Shown here: positions 36,720-46,705 of the stretch, piece by piece
Layout of the letters: each line of letters opens with the position of its first letter
Position numbering within the stretch: the stretch's first letter is position 1
Source of the DNA: Papio anubis
Taxonomy: Eukaryota; Chordata; Mammalia; Primates; Cercopithecidae
Length of the DNA: 64,000 nt
Assembly (NCBI RefSeq): GCF_008728515.1
Contig: NC_044996.1
Span: forward strand, 99,579,287-99,643,286
Reading direction: 5' to 3'
Position numbers and translations under genes: made by a program
The notes under the pieces: generated by a model
Databases searched by the model: none
Seen by the model: only the letters and a program-made list of their open reading frames with translations
What the model was told of the DNA's origin: nothing

Positions 36720-37263
36720 AGGTGCCAGGCATTTTACTGTCTATTCACTCACATTTCTTTATTTGACAAATATTTACTAAAAGGTGACTGTGATCCAGTG
36801 TACTATGCTGATACCTGGGGAATCTCAAAATTATAGGACTTGATTCTTACTCTCAAAGAGCACATATTCTCACAGGGAGACACATTTCTAAACAAATTGA
36901 AGAGCAATGTGTCTTGTGTTTCTGGCCGAGAGCACAGACTCAGTGATCTGGGAGCCAGCCGCCAGTAGTATGCAGCTAACTTTCCAGAGGAATTCAGGAA
37001 GGTCCCTTAAAGGCATCCTATAAGAGAGCTGGGCCTTGCAGAGAGGGAAGTGCTTGTCAGGCAGTGTACAAGAGCCAAATTTTGCTCCTCCATCAGTCCA
37101 TCTGAGGAGAGGGAAACTTGATGGGAAGATTCAAGGAAGACCACACAAAGAATTTTGTACCATAAGAACATTGTATGACAGAAGAAGTTCTGGACGGTGC
37201 CAAAAGCAGAGGCTTGGTAGAGATCTGATTATAAATGAAGGTTGCAATGTTAGACATGTGTGA
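36720..37263 (-). mobile_element. L2 fragment
   Basis: The plus strand reads GGTGCCAGGCATTTTACTGT, TTTGACAAATATTTACTAAA, CTCAAAGAGCACATATTCTC, TCAGGAAGGTCCCTTAAAGG and TTGCAGAGAGGGAAGTGCTT. This is reverse-strand L2 3' sequence with frequent indels. Confidence 0.65.
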
Positions 37264-38377
37264 TGTTGATGCCTTTAGAAGATAGCACAAGGCTTAATAA
37301 TGAGACCAAATACACAGAAAGACCTCAGTAATAGTATAGAATAGTAATGGGTTAATCGTCACTAAATAAGTCTCTAAGTCATGAATTCTTGAGATAACTG
37401 ACTGGTTTTTTCTACTGTTTATAAGCTCAGAGAAGTTACTTTATTTTGACATCCTTTTTTTGTTTTTACTTATCATTGATGGAATGCAAATTATTTTACT
37501 TTTTCTTTTATTTAAAAACGACAAGAATTCCTCACCATCATTGCACACTGCCGACATTGTGTGTAGAGAATGCCTTAGGGATTTCTCCCAGAGTGTGGGG
37601 AGAGGGACAGAGAGAGATATATATGTACATGGATTTAGGGCAATTAATTTCTGAAACTTGTCCATAAAAAGACTGGTTGTTACTTAGGTTAAAACTATCC
37701 TTTTCCTCTGAGTGTTTGCAGTGAGTAAAATGCTTCATGTTTTCTTCTATTGATTGTTTAAAAAAATGTTGTTTTTCTTTGAGAAGGATTAAAGGCATAC
37801 ACCTAATTGTTAAATATTAGTTTTTAAAAAACTAGTCTGAGTCTGTCTTTATGGGCTCTGAGTGGTTTCACCTTTAGAAGCTTGTTTTAGGATCTTGTGC
37901 CAACCCAGTGCCTTCTCAGGCCTGTTCAGACTAGAATTATCTGGCAGGCGCAATGTCTTTTAAAAAAAATGTCTTCAGCAGGAACGTCCCAGAAAATGTT
38001 CACCTCAATCTTCAAGTTGGCTTGTGGAGCAATTTACTAAATAGAGAGATGTGAGAATCAAGTGACCATCAGCTGGTATAAATGTTTTTGGTCAATGTAG
38101 TCACAGGATCTCAGGTATGCAAGAGCTGGACGGGTTTCAACCACGTGCCCGGTTATGGTGATACCCTGGCTCAGTTGCTCTAACATAACATAACACAGAA
38201 GGAATCCAAGTTCATAAGAACACACTTTAATTAGACACCTGTATTTAAAAGGCTGATTTCTCCTCTAGCATAATTTCACCCTGTGGCGCACTGTGTATAC
38301 ATGGGTGCTTTTCTTCCCTGGCCTACAGTTAGAGTTAATTGGACTTTTTGTTCTTAACTGTGTGGGAGGCAGCTTTT
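37264..38377. other. Unassigned intronic sequence
   Basis: No nameable repeat or gene is seen. Confidence 0.4.
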
Positions 38378-38600
38378 TTAAAAAAAAACAGCTTTATTGA
38401 AGTATAATTGATAAAGAACTGCACATATTTCACTTGGATAATTTCATGAGTTTGGATATATGCAAACACCTGTGATACCATCACCATAATCAAGGTAATG
38501 GATGTATTCAACACCTCTCAAAGTTTCATTTATCCCTTTGGTTTCATGTCTATGTTTGTGTATATGTTAAGAATCACTTAACATGAGATATACACTGTGG
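38378..38600 (-). mobile_element. L1M 3' fragment
   Basis: CAGCTTTATTGAAGTATAAT, GAACTGCACATATTTCACTT, ATACCATCACCATAATCAAG and GTAATGGATGTATTCAACAC are reverse-strand L1M 3' text. Confidence 0.75.
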
Positions 38601-40699
38601 GTGGCAGTTTTTGTTCACTTCTAAAGTAAACTCTGACTTTGTTAGAATAGTGGACTGGCTTATGCTCTGTCAAATCCCTAAATATGATTATGATAGAATT
38701 TGACTCTATTCCTGTTTAGTTACAGAAAGCTACTGGTGCATGAACAAAAATATGTGAAATACGATGGATGGGGATTGGGGGGACATGTGGGGCCAGACTT
38801 TGTGAGATTATAGAAAATCTTGGAACTGGAAAGCATCTGGAAGTTCTTTTCCTCAAAGAAGCATAGATTATTTCACATTTGTGTTAAAAACAGTGAGTTA
38901 GACAATTTTGACTTGGTAAAGTTAGCATTCTGGCAATGCTGTGAAATTGTTCATCTCTCTTCATTTACTTCCACATATAGTCCCCTGGGTCAAAATTTCT
39001 TTCTAAAAATGATAATTTCTAAACTTAGAGATGCTTTTTGGGGGCAAAATAGAATTGTCCAGGTAACCACTTTAAAAGACAGAGTAATTCTACTCTTCCT
39101 TCAGTAGAATGACGCACGAAGCAGCATTTCTTTCATTTCCAGTAGAACTTTGATGCGAATGCGATTTTTATCTTTCTCAGTGTAGCTTTAAACATCAATG
39201 GGTTTCTTTACTTCTTGGTTTGGGGTATAGGTTGCTCCTGTTCTAACGGTGTGGAGTGTAAGCTCTTCAAATTCTAGGTTAACATTTCAAGAAATGGTCT
39301 TTATTCGAGTTCAAAGCAGGCCTTCCAACAGCAGGTGGCAGGCTTAACTTTTAATAGTCTTTCCCTCCCTTTAAACTCTTTCTCATACCTCAAATAAATG
39401 GTCTTTAGCCAGAATGTATGGGAGTTTTTGTTTATTATTGTTTTTGATTTGTTTGTTTGCAGTGTGACTAGGACTTGAGCAGAAGTACCTTGGTTACAGT
39501 CCTACCACCCACCCTTGGGGCTTACTTGTCATCTTAATTGTTAGATAACAGAATTATATAACTCAGCATTTCTAGTTGGAACCTACTTCTTTTCTTTCCT
39601 TTTATTTGTAAGCTGAAAATGTATTATTAGTTAATATTCTATGGTGTTGTATATTCTATATATTCTATTCTTTGTGTTTTTAATAAACTTAAAAACTGTA
39701 TAGCACTGGTTAGTGGTTGACACTAATTTACAGAATAACCTTTAATAAAATTTTATTTACAGATTTTCCTGTTTGTATTACCTAGATTAAATTAAAAACA
39801 AGGGATAAAAGACCACCTTAACTTTAGTACTAAGATTTGGAGAATAGATACCTTTGAGAATTAAAAATTTACCTTTTCTCATCTAAATGTACATTTCTCA
39901 TCTAGATAATCTTTTGTATTTTGGCATTGAAACTGACCACACTAAACCCTTGCCTCACTTTAATTGTTAGCCTTATTCATAAAAGTAGAGTTATGAACAG
40001 TTAGTTTTAGTGGTTTATGAAATGTAAGTTTGTGTGTTCTATAAATGCTTTATTTTACATTGAGGATAAGACTTAGCCAAACCTATATAAACAGTCTTTT
40101 CCCCCACTGGTTTGTAGGCAGTGCCAAAATATACTTCATAGATGGGATTGGCCTTAACTTATTTAAAGAGAAAAAAAAGCAAGCAGTCAAAAAAACCCCT
40201 GCTTCACCTTGTAAATTCCACCCTTATCCTCCCGCCAAGAGCTAACCACACTGGTGAAGCACTATTATTATAACTTGGCAAGTGAGTTGCCTCTTAAAAT
40301 TAGACATCTGTGATTAAATAGTTAAATCATTCCCTAGATATGTATATATTTAGAGCTCCCAGAAAGCTGGTTATCTTTTCTTATAGCTAACACATTTTTA
40401 AAAAGCTACTTTTCTCTTGGTGATAAATATGTGTGTGTCATACTGTGGTATAGCTGCATGTCCAATCAAATGGTCCTAGTTTCCAATTGACAGTAGCTTT
40501 ATTAAATCTTTTCTAAGTGATAGCTGAAGCATTTTAAATTCAAGCAAAGTAGGATTCTAAGACGCGTACTTGGAGCAAAGTTGCATAGTCATTTACATTC
40601 TAGAATAATCCTAAAAGTAGGAAACAATAATTGGCCATGTGGTCATGTGCTAATAAAAGAACACCTTGTCCAAGATACCAGGCTTTTTCCTGTTTCAGT
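38601..40699. other. Unassigned intronic sequence
   Basis: No gene and no repeat that I can name over about 2.1 kb. Regulatory sequence upstream of the microRNA cluster could be here, but I see no decisive motif cluster. Confidence 0.4.
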
Positions 40700-41085
40700 G
40701 CTTTTTGTTCTGACTCTTGCCTCTCCCTGTGGTGTCCTTTCCCACCCCAGGTATGTACATGATTCTTCTCCTCCTACTTCAGGAATCCACTCAAATGCCA
40801 GGCCCTCAGTAAGGCTTTCCCTAGCCACCCTATTGAAAACAGCATACCTCTTAACTGTTTCATTACTCTATGAAATGATCGTCCATATCTATGGAGGTTT
40901 TTTTCAGTCTTTTTCTACCCTTTCCTTAAATCTAAGACTTAAACTTCCGTGAGTGCAGGGATTTTATTCAGTGTTGCATTCCCAGTGCCTGGAATAAAGA
41001 AGTATTTCAGTAAGGTACTGAAAGGTACTTACTGAAGGTACTCAGTAAGTATTTCTGGGGTGGATAAATGAATAGTAAAGAGAAC
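40700..41085 (+). mobile_element. L2 3' end, about 650 bp upstream of pre-miR-222
   Basis: Sense L2 order: CAGGAATCCACTCAAATGCC, CAGTAAGGCTTTCCCTAGCC, ACCCTATTGAAAACAGCATA, GTGAGTGCAGGGATTTTATT, GCATTCCCAGTGCCTGGAAT. The end (40,985-41,055) contains a local reshuffled repeat of GTACT/CAGTAAG units. Confidence 0.8.
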
Positions 41086-41514
41086 ACCAATCCTGTGACT
41101 TATTCTGTTACCTGCATTGTATCTGGGAGGAAAGCTTGAAACTGACATACTAGTGGGCACCTGCTTTGAATATCTGTTATAATATGCATTTTTCTGTAAT
41201 TTTCTTTGGTGTTTGAGATATTTAGTAAACATAACTGTATTATCCTCAGTTCGTAGCAGGAAAGAATTTTTTAACTGCAATTTACTTTGCATATGTGCGT
41301 CATTGCTAGATTACCCAAGTTAAAGTGACAGGAAGCAACAAAAATGCTCCAAGCCATAATAAAATGGTAGATTGGTTTTTTGTTTGCTTGTTAGTTTCTC
41401 TCTTGTGTATATTTCCATTTTACTGCAAAACATACCAAATAATTGATTGTAGATTTTGCCACAAGGAATCATGTATGCTGTAGAAGTGAAGAGATATTCC
41501 ACTTTTTTGTTTGC

Positions 41515-41600
41515 TGCTGGATCTCCAGCACCTAAGAAAATATGTGGCACTTTATTTAATGTCAGTCAGTCAGTATCTGTTGGATAAGTAAATAAATCTA
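41515..41600 (+). mobile_element. Short L2 tail
   Basis: TGGATCTCCAGCACCTAAGA, a TGTGGCACTTTATTTAATG block and CTGTTGGATAAGTAAATAAA match the final L2 3' block. It lies directly upstream of the proximal microRNA region. Confidence 0.55.
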
Positions 41601-41765
41601 GAGGTTGTTTAAAATTGCATACATGAGATTATTGTCAAAATGTCAATTCATGATCGAAAGAAAATGTGCATTTGAAATCTGATATCTTCTCTTTTCTTCC
41701 ACAGAGCCCCTCCCCAGAAGGCAAAGGATCACCCAGCTGCTGGAAGGTATAGGTACCCTCAATGG

Positions 41766-41787
41766 CTCAGTAGCCAGTGTAGATCCT
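41766..41787 (+). ncRNA. MIR222: mature miR-222-5p
   Basis: The 22-nt 5' arm, identical to the human sequence as remembered. Usually the minor product. Confidence 0.93.
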
Positions 41788-41803
41788 GTCTTTCGTAATC
41801 AGC

Positions 41804-41824
41804 AGCTACATCTGGCTACTGGGT
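41804..41824 (+). ncRNA. MIR222: mature miR-222-3p
   Basis: The 21-nt 3' arm and dominant guide strand. Positions 2-8 (GCTACAT) are the seed shared with miR-221-3p. Confidence 0.96.
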
Positions 41825-41938
41825 CTCTGATGGCATCTTCTAGCTTCAGTTTCAGTGTCCTGAGAGAGATTATTGATCTCTTAATAATCTCTTTAATGAT
41901 GAAAACAGTTCTTAATAATGAAAACTTTACCTTGAATC

Positions 41939-42018
41939 ATACACACACACAGACACACTCTCACACACACACACACACAAAGAGAAAGAGAGAGACAGAG
42001 ACAGAGAGGAGAGAGAGT
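41939..42018. repeat. (CA)n-(GA)n compound microsatellite between the two microRNAs
   Basis: CA units with interruptions (41,939-41,979) pass into AG-rich units (41,980-42,018). It lies 94 nt after pre-miR-222, inside the primary transcript. Confidence 0.93.
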
Positions 42019-42213
42019 CAAGTTCTAGGGTGTTAAGTCCAACATTATCAGCTGGGGCTTGGGAACCCTCAAGGTTTTATGAATGATGACATCTATTGGC
42101 TTTCAGTACTACAAGGGGGAGGAATCTGGATATTTATCCATGTTTTACCTCTTACCTCTTTTCGTTTTACCTCTTTTTTTCTCTTTCCTCCCTATGAAAG
42201 GTATCATTTGGAT

Positions 42214-42352
42214 AGATCAATCTATTCATCTATCTACTCACCTACATACCCCTACCCATCCATCCATCCATCTATCCATCTATCCATCCTCCCATCCATC
42301 CATCCATCCACCCACCTACTCGCATACCTATCCAACCTTCCTTCCATCCAGC
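42214..42352. repeat. (ATCC)n tetranucleotide repeat in microRNA spacer
   Basis: An imperfect run of CATC/TATC/CCAT units, longest clean block about 42,256-42,312. It ends about 230 nt before pre-miR-221. Confidence 0.93.
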
Positions 42353-42604
42353 TTTTTCATCTCTTGACTTTTAGATGGCATTTTCAACATGATGTGGTGA
42401 TTAAATAATGAAACTTGATGATATGATGGTTTAAGGAAATTTTATTGGTAGTAGGTAAGTGCCAGCATTTCTGACTGTTGGTTGTCTTTTCCTTGTGATA
42501 GAAAAGACAAATGCCAATTTTGAAATCTTGAATGCAGTAGGCAATTGTGTTGAAATAGTATGTGAGAATTCCTTGCAAGCTGAACATCCAGGTCTGGGGC
42601 ATGA

Positions 42605-42626
42605 ACCTGGCATACAATGTAGATTT
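42605..42626 (+). ncRNA. MIR221: mature miR-221-5p
   Basis: The 22-nt 5' arm, identical to human as remembered. Confidence 0.93.
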
Positions 42627-42644
42627 CTGTGTTCGTTAGGCAAC

Positions 42645-42667
42645 AGCTACATTGTCTGCTGGGTTTC
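42645..42667 (+). ncRNA. MIR221: mature miR-221-3p
   Basis: The 23-nt dominant arm. Seed GCTACAT is identical to that of miR-222-3p. Confidence 0.96.
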
Positions 42668-43586
42668 AGGCTACCTGGAAACATATTCTCCATTGGCTGT
42701 CTCACCGATGCTTCACCTACTCCTATAATGTTTCTGAATAACTGTTTTCCAGGAGGTATAAACCAGTGGAGTTTATCATTGAATAGAGTGCAGAGAAAGC
42801 ACCGCAAGAAAGCTGATCACCTCAGCAATGAACGATTTCAATATGATTTCACCCCAGTGGTCTCACACACCAGCCTAGTAAACCAGAGATAAGGTGTAAT
42901 GTCGTCCTTCCTTCTCCCTGCCTCGACTGTCAAAGATTGACCGCTTACATGTTGTTCACTTTTTGGCTTATTTCTGTTCATAATTATTATCAGAAGGCAT
43001 AGCACCCACGAGCCTAATCATGCTGCCTTACAACCTTATTCCTCTTCATTTTGTCTTCTCACTTACCTGCAGAAACCCAGTTTATTTTTGTTCTGCCCTT
43101 ACCACACAGCCTTGTAACTGTTATGAATGACCCTCAGTCTCACTGGAATCTGAATCACTCAGGAATTTAGGCAAACTGGATGTTTTAACCACTGTTCAGC
43201 TCTCTTATGGAATGACAGAGAACTTGTAAAGATAAAACACCAGTTTGCAGGAAGAAAGGAAGAGAATGGAACTTGCTTCTGGAAAATATGAGTTTTACAA
43301 TGTGTTTTGTCTGTCTGCTCTCTTAAACTTAATCCTATAAACATTTTTTAAGAACTAGCCATTAAGACTGTTAAGTTCTCAATTATAAAGGAATAAAATG
43401 TTTTAAGGAGGATTTATTTGCCCTTGCTTATATGAACTGCATATTTTTAGTAGGAAATCATGTAATTTAAATTAGTATTGAATGTAGAAAATGGACATAT
43501 AAAGAATACAAGGATGAATGTCTACATATAATAATGGATGGTAGTGATATAATGCATTTTTGTCATCCCATGCTGAATTCAGTAAA

Positions 43587-43643
43587 AATAAAGCTAATGA
43601 CTTGGAGCTTTTAAAATATTGTACTGTTCTCTGTGTGTGTCTT
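43587..43643 (+). terminator. MIR222HG: Predicted polyadenylation signal of host transcript
   Basis: Canonical AATAAA at 43,587-43,592, followed by a GT/T-rich downstream element (TGTTCTCTGTGTGTGTCTTT, 43,624-43,643). Cleavage would fall near 43,605-43,615, about 0.92 kb after pre-miR-221. Another AATAAA at 43,391 lacks a clear GT-rich element, and one at 43,793 is a further alternative. Confidence 0.55.
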
Positions 43644-43845
43644 TTGGCTTCCTACTCACCAATCAGTTCTATTATCTATTCTGTACCTGAGCCACTGGCT
43701 TTTGTGGCCCAGGAAGAGAAAGTCATTCCACTCAAGATGTTTGACAGGCTTTGAAGAGTAATAAGTGGCTCTGTGCAACACGATTATGTTTAATAAATCA
43801 TAATTACCAATGGAACAGTTTCTCTTCTCCCATGCCCACTCATAC

Positions 43846-43992
43846 TTTTTTTTTTTTTTTTTTTAAGAGATGGGTTCTCATTCTGTCATTCAGGCTGGAG
43901 TGCACTCGTACAGAACTCCTGGGCTCAAGTGATCATCCCGTCTCAGCCTCCAAAAGTGCTGGGATTACAGGCTTGAACCACCATGCCCAGCC
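43846..43992 (-). mobile_element. Monomeric Alu-like element (FLAM type)
   Basis: A 19-nt T run followed by one reverse-strand Alu monomer (AAGAGATGGGTTCTCATTCT, then GGGATTACAGGCTTGAACCA, ending CCATGCCCAGCC). About 35 bp in the middle is missing (AGTGCACTCGTACAGAACTC). At about 145 bp it fits a fossil left monomer or an internally deleted Alu. Confidence 0.85.
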
Positions 43993-44254
43993 CTCCAGTC
44001 CTATACTTCTGATATTCTTTGAGTCCCTTTGTCTATCATTAAATGAGAAGGTGTTGACAGTGGTGCCAGGTGTGAAGAACTCCCTAATTCCATTGATAAG
44101 TTTACATTTACCTCTCAGGTACAAGTATTGGGTTGATCCTCAAAGCAAGATTGAATACTGTGATAATAAGAAAAATACATATTTGTTCTTCACCCTCAGT
44201 TCCTGGAAGAGAATGCCTAAAACTCTTGTAATTTTCTAACTAATAGAGTTGATA

Positions 44255-44509
44255 TCATCTTTTGTTAAAATATTTGGTCTTCATCCCCTGTTCCTGACAC
44301 AAGAGCTTCTAAGATCCTTGGACTCTTGGGAGTGATGAGTGTCTTTTTGTGTGCTAACAAGATAATGAGATGACTTGGTTTAGTGGGGAGTAGAGGTGGT
44401 GGCAAGGTAGCTTCAGGATGAAGGCTGGTTGTCAGAAAGACCAAGGTATGATTAGAGGTTTGGAACTGTCAACATTCAACCCCACCCCTGACCTCTGATA
44501 ACTGAATGG
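44255..44509. mobile_element. ERV-type LTR, first half (split by MaLR insertion)
   Basis: Text such as TTGGACTCTTGGGAGTGATG, GATGACTTGGTTTAGTGGGG, GATTAGAGGTTTGGAACTGT and CAACCCCACCCCTGACCTCT belongs to the same LTR-like repeat that resumes at 47,453. I recognise the family pattern but cannot name the subfamily with certainty (an ERVL- or ERV1-class solo LTR). Plus orientation is judged from the polyadenylation block in the second half. Confidence 0.6.
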
Positions 44510-44514
44510 ATCAC

Positions 44515-44889
44515 TGTCATAGTCCATTCATGCTGGTATAACAAAGTACCTGAGACTGGGTAATTTATAAACAACAGTAGTTTGTTTTCTTACAGTTCTA
44601 GAGGCTGGGAAGTCCAAGGCCAAGGCTTTGGCACTCAGTGTTGGGTGAGGGCCTTCTTACTGCTTCGTCACATGACAAACGGGCAAAAAGAAGATGAATG
44701 CTGTGTCTTCACATAGGAGAAGAGAGAGGACCCACTCCGTCAAGCCCCTTTTTAAGAGCCCTCATCCCATCAGTGAGGCCTCTTCCCTTGTAGCCTAATC
44801 ACCTCTTAAAGCCTGTACCTCTTAATACTATCACACTGATGACTAAGGTTCAACGTATGAATTTTAGAGGACACATTCAGACCATAGTG
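44515..44889 (-). repeat. 3' LTR of the MLT1-like provirus
   Basis: The left LTR in window coordinates. It runs from TGTCATAGTCC to CAGACCATAGTG; the inner terminal CA has mutated to TG. Confidence 0.8.
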
Positions 44890-45835
44890 TCTGGCTCCTG
44901 GCCCCCCAAATTTATGTTCTTACGTATGAAATATATTCATTCCATCTCAGTAGCCCCAAAGATCTTAACTTGTTCCAGCATCAACTCAAAAGTCTAGAAT
45001 CTCATCTAAATCAGATATGAGTGAGACTCAAGGTAAGGTTTATTCTGAGACAAATTGCTTCTGTGCTGTGAACCTATGAGGTCAAACAAGTTATATACTT
45101 CCAAGATACAACAGTGGAACAACCATAAGATAGACATTTCCATTCCAAAACAAAGCAATAGGAAATAAGGAAGGAATAACAGGTCCTAAGTAAGTGCTAA
45201 AACCAACAAGGTAAACAACATTAAATCTTAAGGCTTGAGAATTATCTAGACACACTAGAGTGGAGGTTAAGCCCCCAAAACCATAGGGGGCCTCACTCCC
45301 ATGGTTTTGTTGGGCATATCCCACACAGTACCTTGCAAGTTGCAGTTGGTTGTTTGCAGCTCTCCCAGGCTAGGATCACACTCCAGTGGCTCTGCAGTTC
45401 TGGAGTCTCAGAGGCAGTCCCAATCTTATGGCTACACTGGGCATTGCCCCACTGGGGACTCTGGTGGCACTATCCCTGTCTCAGTTCTCTGTATTGGTCC
45501 TGAGGCTCTCCAAGTCATCCATTGAAACCTACGTGGAATTAGTCATGCCTCCACAGCTCTTGCACTCTGTGTGTCTCTGGAGAGTTATAATGTGGACACT
45601 GGGGGTACTAGCCACACCTAGGCATACTTGCACCACGGCTGAGGTGGGTGAGGAATGCTACACTGAAGTAAATGGAGCAGAGATGAGGTATCACTGGGCA
45701 GTGAACCCTGAGGTTCTTTGGTTACCCTAAGCCCCTAGTTTTAGTTATGTGCCCCAGGCCTTGGCACTCTGGGCTCGTCATGAGAAAGGCAGCACCAATA
45801 GTCTCTGATATGCCTTCTGGGTGTTTTTATGTTTT

Positions 45836-46027
45836 GTTTTTGAGACAAAGTCTCACTCTGTCACCCAGGCTGGAGGGCAGTGGGATGATCTCAGCTCACT
45901 GCAACCTCCACCTCCCAGGTTCAAGTGGTTCTCCCACCTCACCCTCCCCAGCAGCTGGGATTACAGGCGTGCACCACCACAGCCAGCTAATTTTTGTATT
46001 TTTAGTAGAGATGGGGTTTCACCGTGG
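45836..46027 (-). mobile_element. Truncated Alu inside MaLR internal region
   Basis: The reverse-strand right half of an Alu (GAGACAAAGTCTCACTCTGT to ATGGGGTTTCACCGTGG). The remaining left-monomer half is missing, so it is about 190 bp long. Confidence 0.92.
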
Positions 46028-46204
46028 TCAGGGTCACTTTTCATTGTCTTAAACGGTATATGACTTTCTTCTATCCATACTAATTTCCTTGCAAATGATC
46101 ACTTCACACCCCTGGTGTTTTCTTCTGAATGCTTTTGCACTTGGCCAGGCTGAGAATTTTCCAAATCTTTAAATTCTGCTTCCCCTTTGATTTTATTATT
46201 TATT

Positions 46205-46494
46205 GTTATTTGAGACAGGGTCTTGCTCTGTTGTCCAGGCTGGAGTGCAGTGGTGTGATTTCAGCTCTCTGCAGCCTTGACCACCCAAGCTTAAGTGATC
46301 CTCCCACCTCAGCTTCCCGAGTAGCTGGGACTACAGACATGTGCCACCACACCTGGCTAATTTGTTTGTATTTTTGGTAGAGACAGGGTTTCACCATGTT
46401 ACCCAGGCTGGTCTCGAACTCCTGAACTCAATGGATCCACCCACCTGGCCTCACAAAATGCTGGGATTACAGGCATGAGCCACCATGCCTGGCC
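46205..46494 (-). mobile_element. AluS/J-type element inside MaLR internal region
   Basis: Full-length reverse-strand Alu from TGTTATTTGAGACAGGGTCT to CACCATGCCTGGCC. The tail is a degraded TTATTATTTATTG block. Confidence 0.94.
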
Positions 46495-46625
46495 ACTCCT
46501 CTCATTTTAAATTCCATCTTTACTATATTTCTCTCTTCTTGCATTTTACTATAAGCAGTTAAGCCATGCAGTACCCTGAACACCTTGCTCAAAGATTTCT
46601 TCTGCCAAATCCTAGTTCATCACTC

Positions 46626-46705
46626 TGCCTTCCGTAAAGTTATGCCTTCTGTAAAGTTGTACCATAAAATTTCTTCTGTAAAATTCTGCCTTCTGTAAAG
46701 TTCTA
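46626..46705. repeat. Degenerate four-copy 15-mer array
   Basis: GCCTTCCGTAAAGTT, GCCTTCTGTAAAGTT, a diverged TTCTTCTGTAAAATT and GCCTTCTGTAAAGTT recur within 80 bp of the MaLR internal region. Confidence 0.75.

Larger units (their letters stand above)
41736..41845 (+). ncRNA. MIR222: pre-miR-222
   Basis: This 110-nt stem-loop matches the human precursor as I remember it with one substitution, a G-to-A in the basal 5' flank near 41,749 (GGTATAGG here, GGTGTAGG in human). The 5p arm (CTCAGTAGCCAGTGTAGATC and CT) is 41,766-41,787. The 3p arm (AGCTACATCTGGCTACTGGG and T) is 41,804-41,824. Both are unchanged. The arms pair over about 20 bp with small bulges and a loop around TGTCTTTCGTAATCAGC. 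miR-222-3p acts in the cytoplasm in Argonaute; established targets include CDKN1B (p27), CDKN1C and KIT. It shares the seed GCUACAU with miR-221, its paralogue 735 nt downstream. Expression follows the host promoter or a proximal start. Confidence 0.98.
42581..42690 (+). ncRNA. MIR221: pre-miR-221
   Basis: This 110-nt stem-loop matches the human precursor as I remember it with one substitution near the 3' base (ACATATTCTC here, ACATGTTCTC in human, about 42,685). The 5p arm (ACCTGGCATACAATGTAGAT and TT) is 42,605-42,626. The 3p arm (AGCTACATTGTCTGCTGGGT and TTC) is 42,645-42,667. The loop is around CTGTGTTCGTTAGGCAAC. miR-221-3p represses CDKN1B, CDKN1C, KIT and others and is linked to proliferation. 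Sharing a seed with miR-222 and lying 735 nt downstream on the same strand, it is co-transcribed with it. Minus-strand open frames over this stem (42,442-42,807) are shadows. Confidence 0.98.
17917..43610 (+). ncRNA. MIR222HG: Predicted miR-222/221 host transcript (MIR222HG-like)
   Basis: This is a composite model. It runs from the TATA-positioned start at 17,917, through a donor at 18,390/18,391 and an acceptor at 41,704/41,705, to polyadenylation just after AATAAA at 43,587. The transcript is non-coding: no long frame crosses the exons, and the first exon has only very short upstream ATG frames. Its job is to deliver the primary transcript from which Drosha releases pre-miR-222 and pre-miR-221. 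In human I recall a host gene of about 25 kb extending about 23 kb upstream of the cluster and about 0.95 kb downstream of pre-miR-221; this model reproduces both distances. Additional internal exons, alternative starts, and a shorter 2-kb transcript starting close to pre-miR-222 are possible and not excluded. The microRNAs are certain; the outer ends and splicing are inferred. Confidence 0.6.
41705..43610 (+). ncRNA. MIR222HG: Terminal exon of host transcript carrying both microRNAs
   Basis: A long uninterrupted polypyrimidine tract and a CAG acceptor (TCTTTTCTTCCACAG, ending 41,704) open the exon. Pre-miR-222 starts 31 nt later. The exon continues through a 735-nt spacer with two microsatellites, pre-miR-221, and about 0.9 kb of sequence to the AATAAA at 43,587. 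No protein frame is conserved: plus-strand frames at 42,079-42,408 run through the ATCC repeat, and minus-strand frames overlap the pre-miR-221 stem. Exon start is well supported by sequence; exon end rests on a single signal. Confidence 0.65.

Noticed and set aside
41705..41746. A 42-nt coding micro-exon (acceptor at 41,704, apparent donor GAAG/GTATAG)
   Set aside because: The apparent donor lies inside the pre-miR-222 stem. The acceptor more simply opens the long non-coding exon carrying the microRNAs.
42079..42408. Ser/Pro/His-rich plus-strand frames between the microRNAs
   Set aside because: They read through the ATCC tetranucleotide repeat, which stays open in more than one frame.
42442..42807. 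Minus-strand open frames of up to 121 codons across pre-miR-221
   Set aside because: Antisense shadows of the microRNA stem and flanks, with no domain.
43751..44239. 162-codon plus-strand frame
   Set aside because: Crosses an Alu-like monomer and its T run (poly-Phe); no conserved domain.
45301..45730. Plus-strand frames of 74-114 codons
   Set aside because: Antisense of MaLR internal sequence, no meaning as protein.
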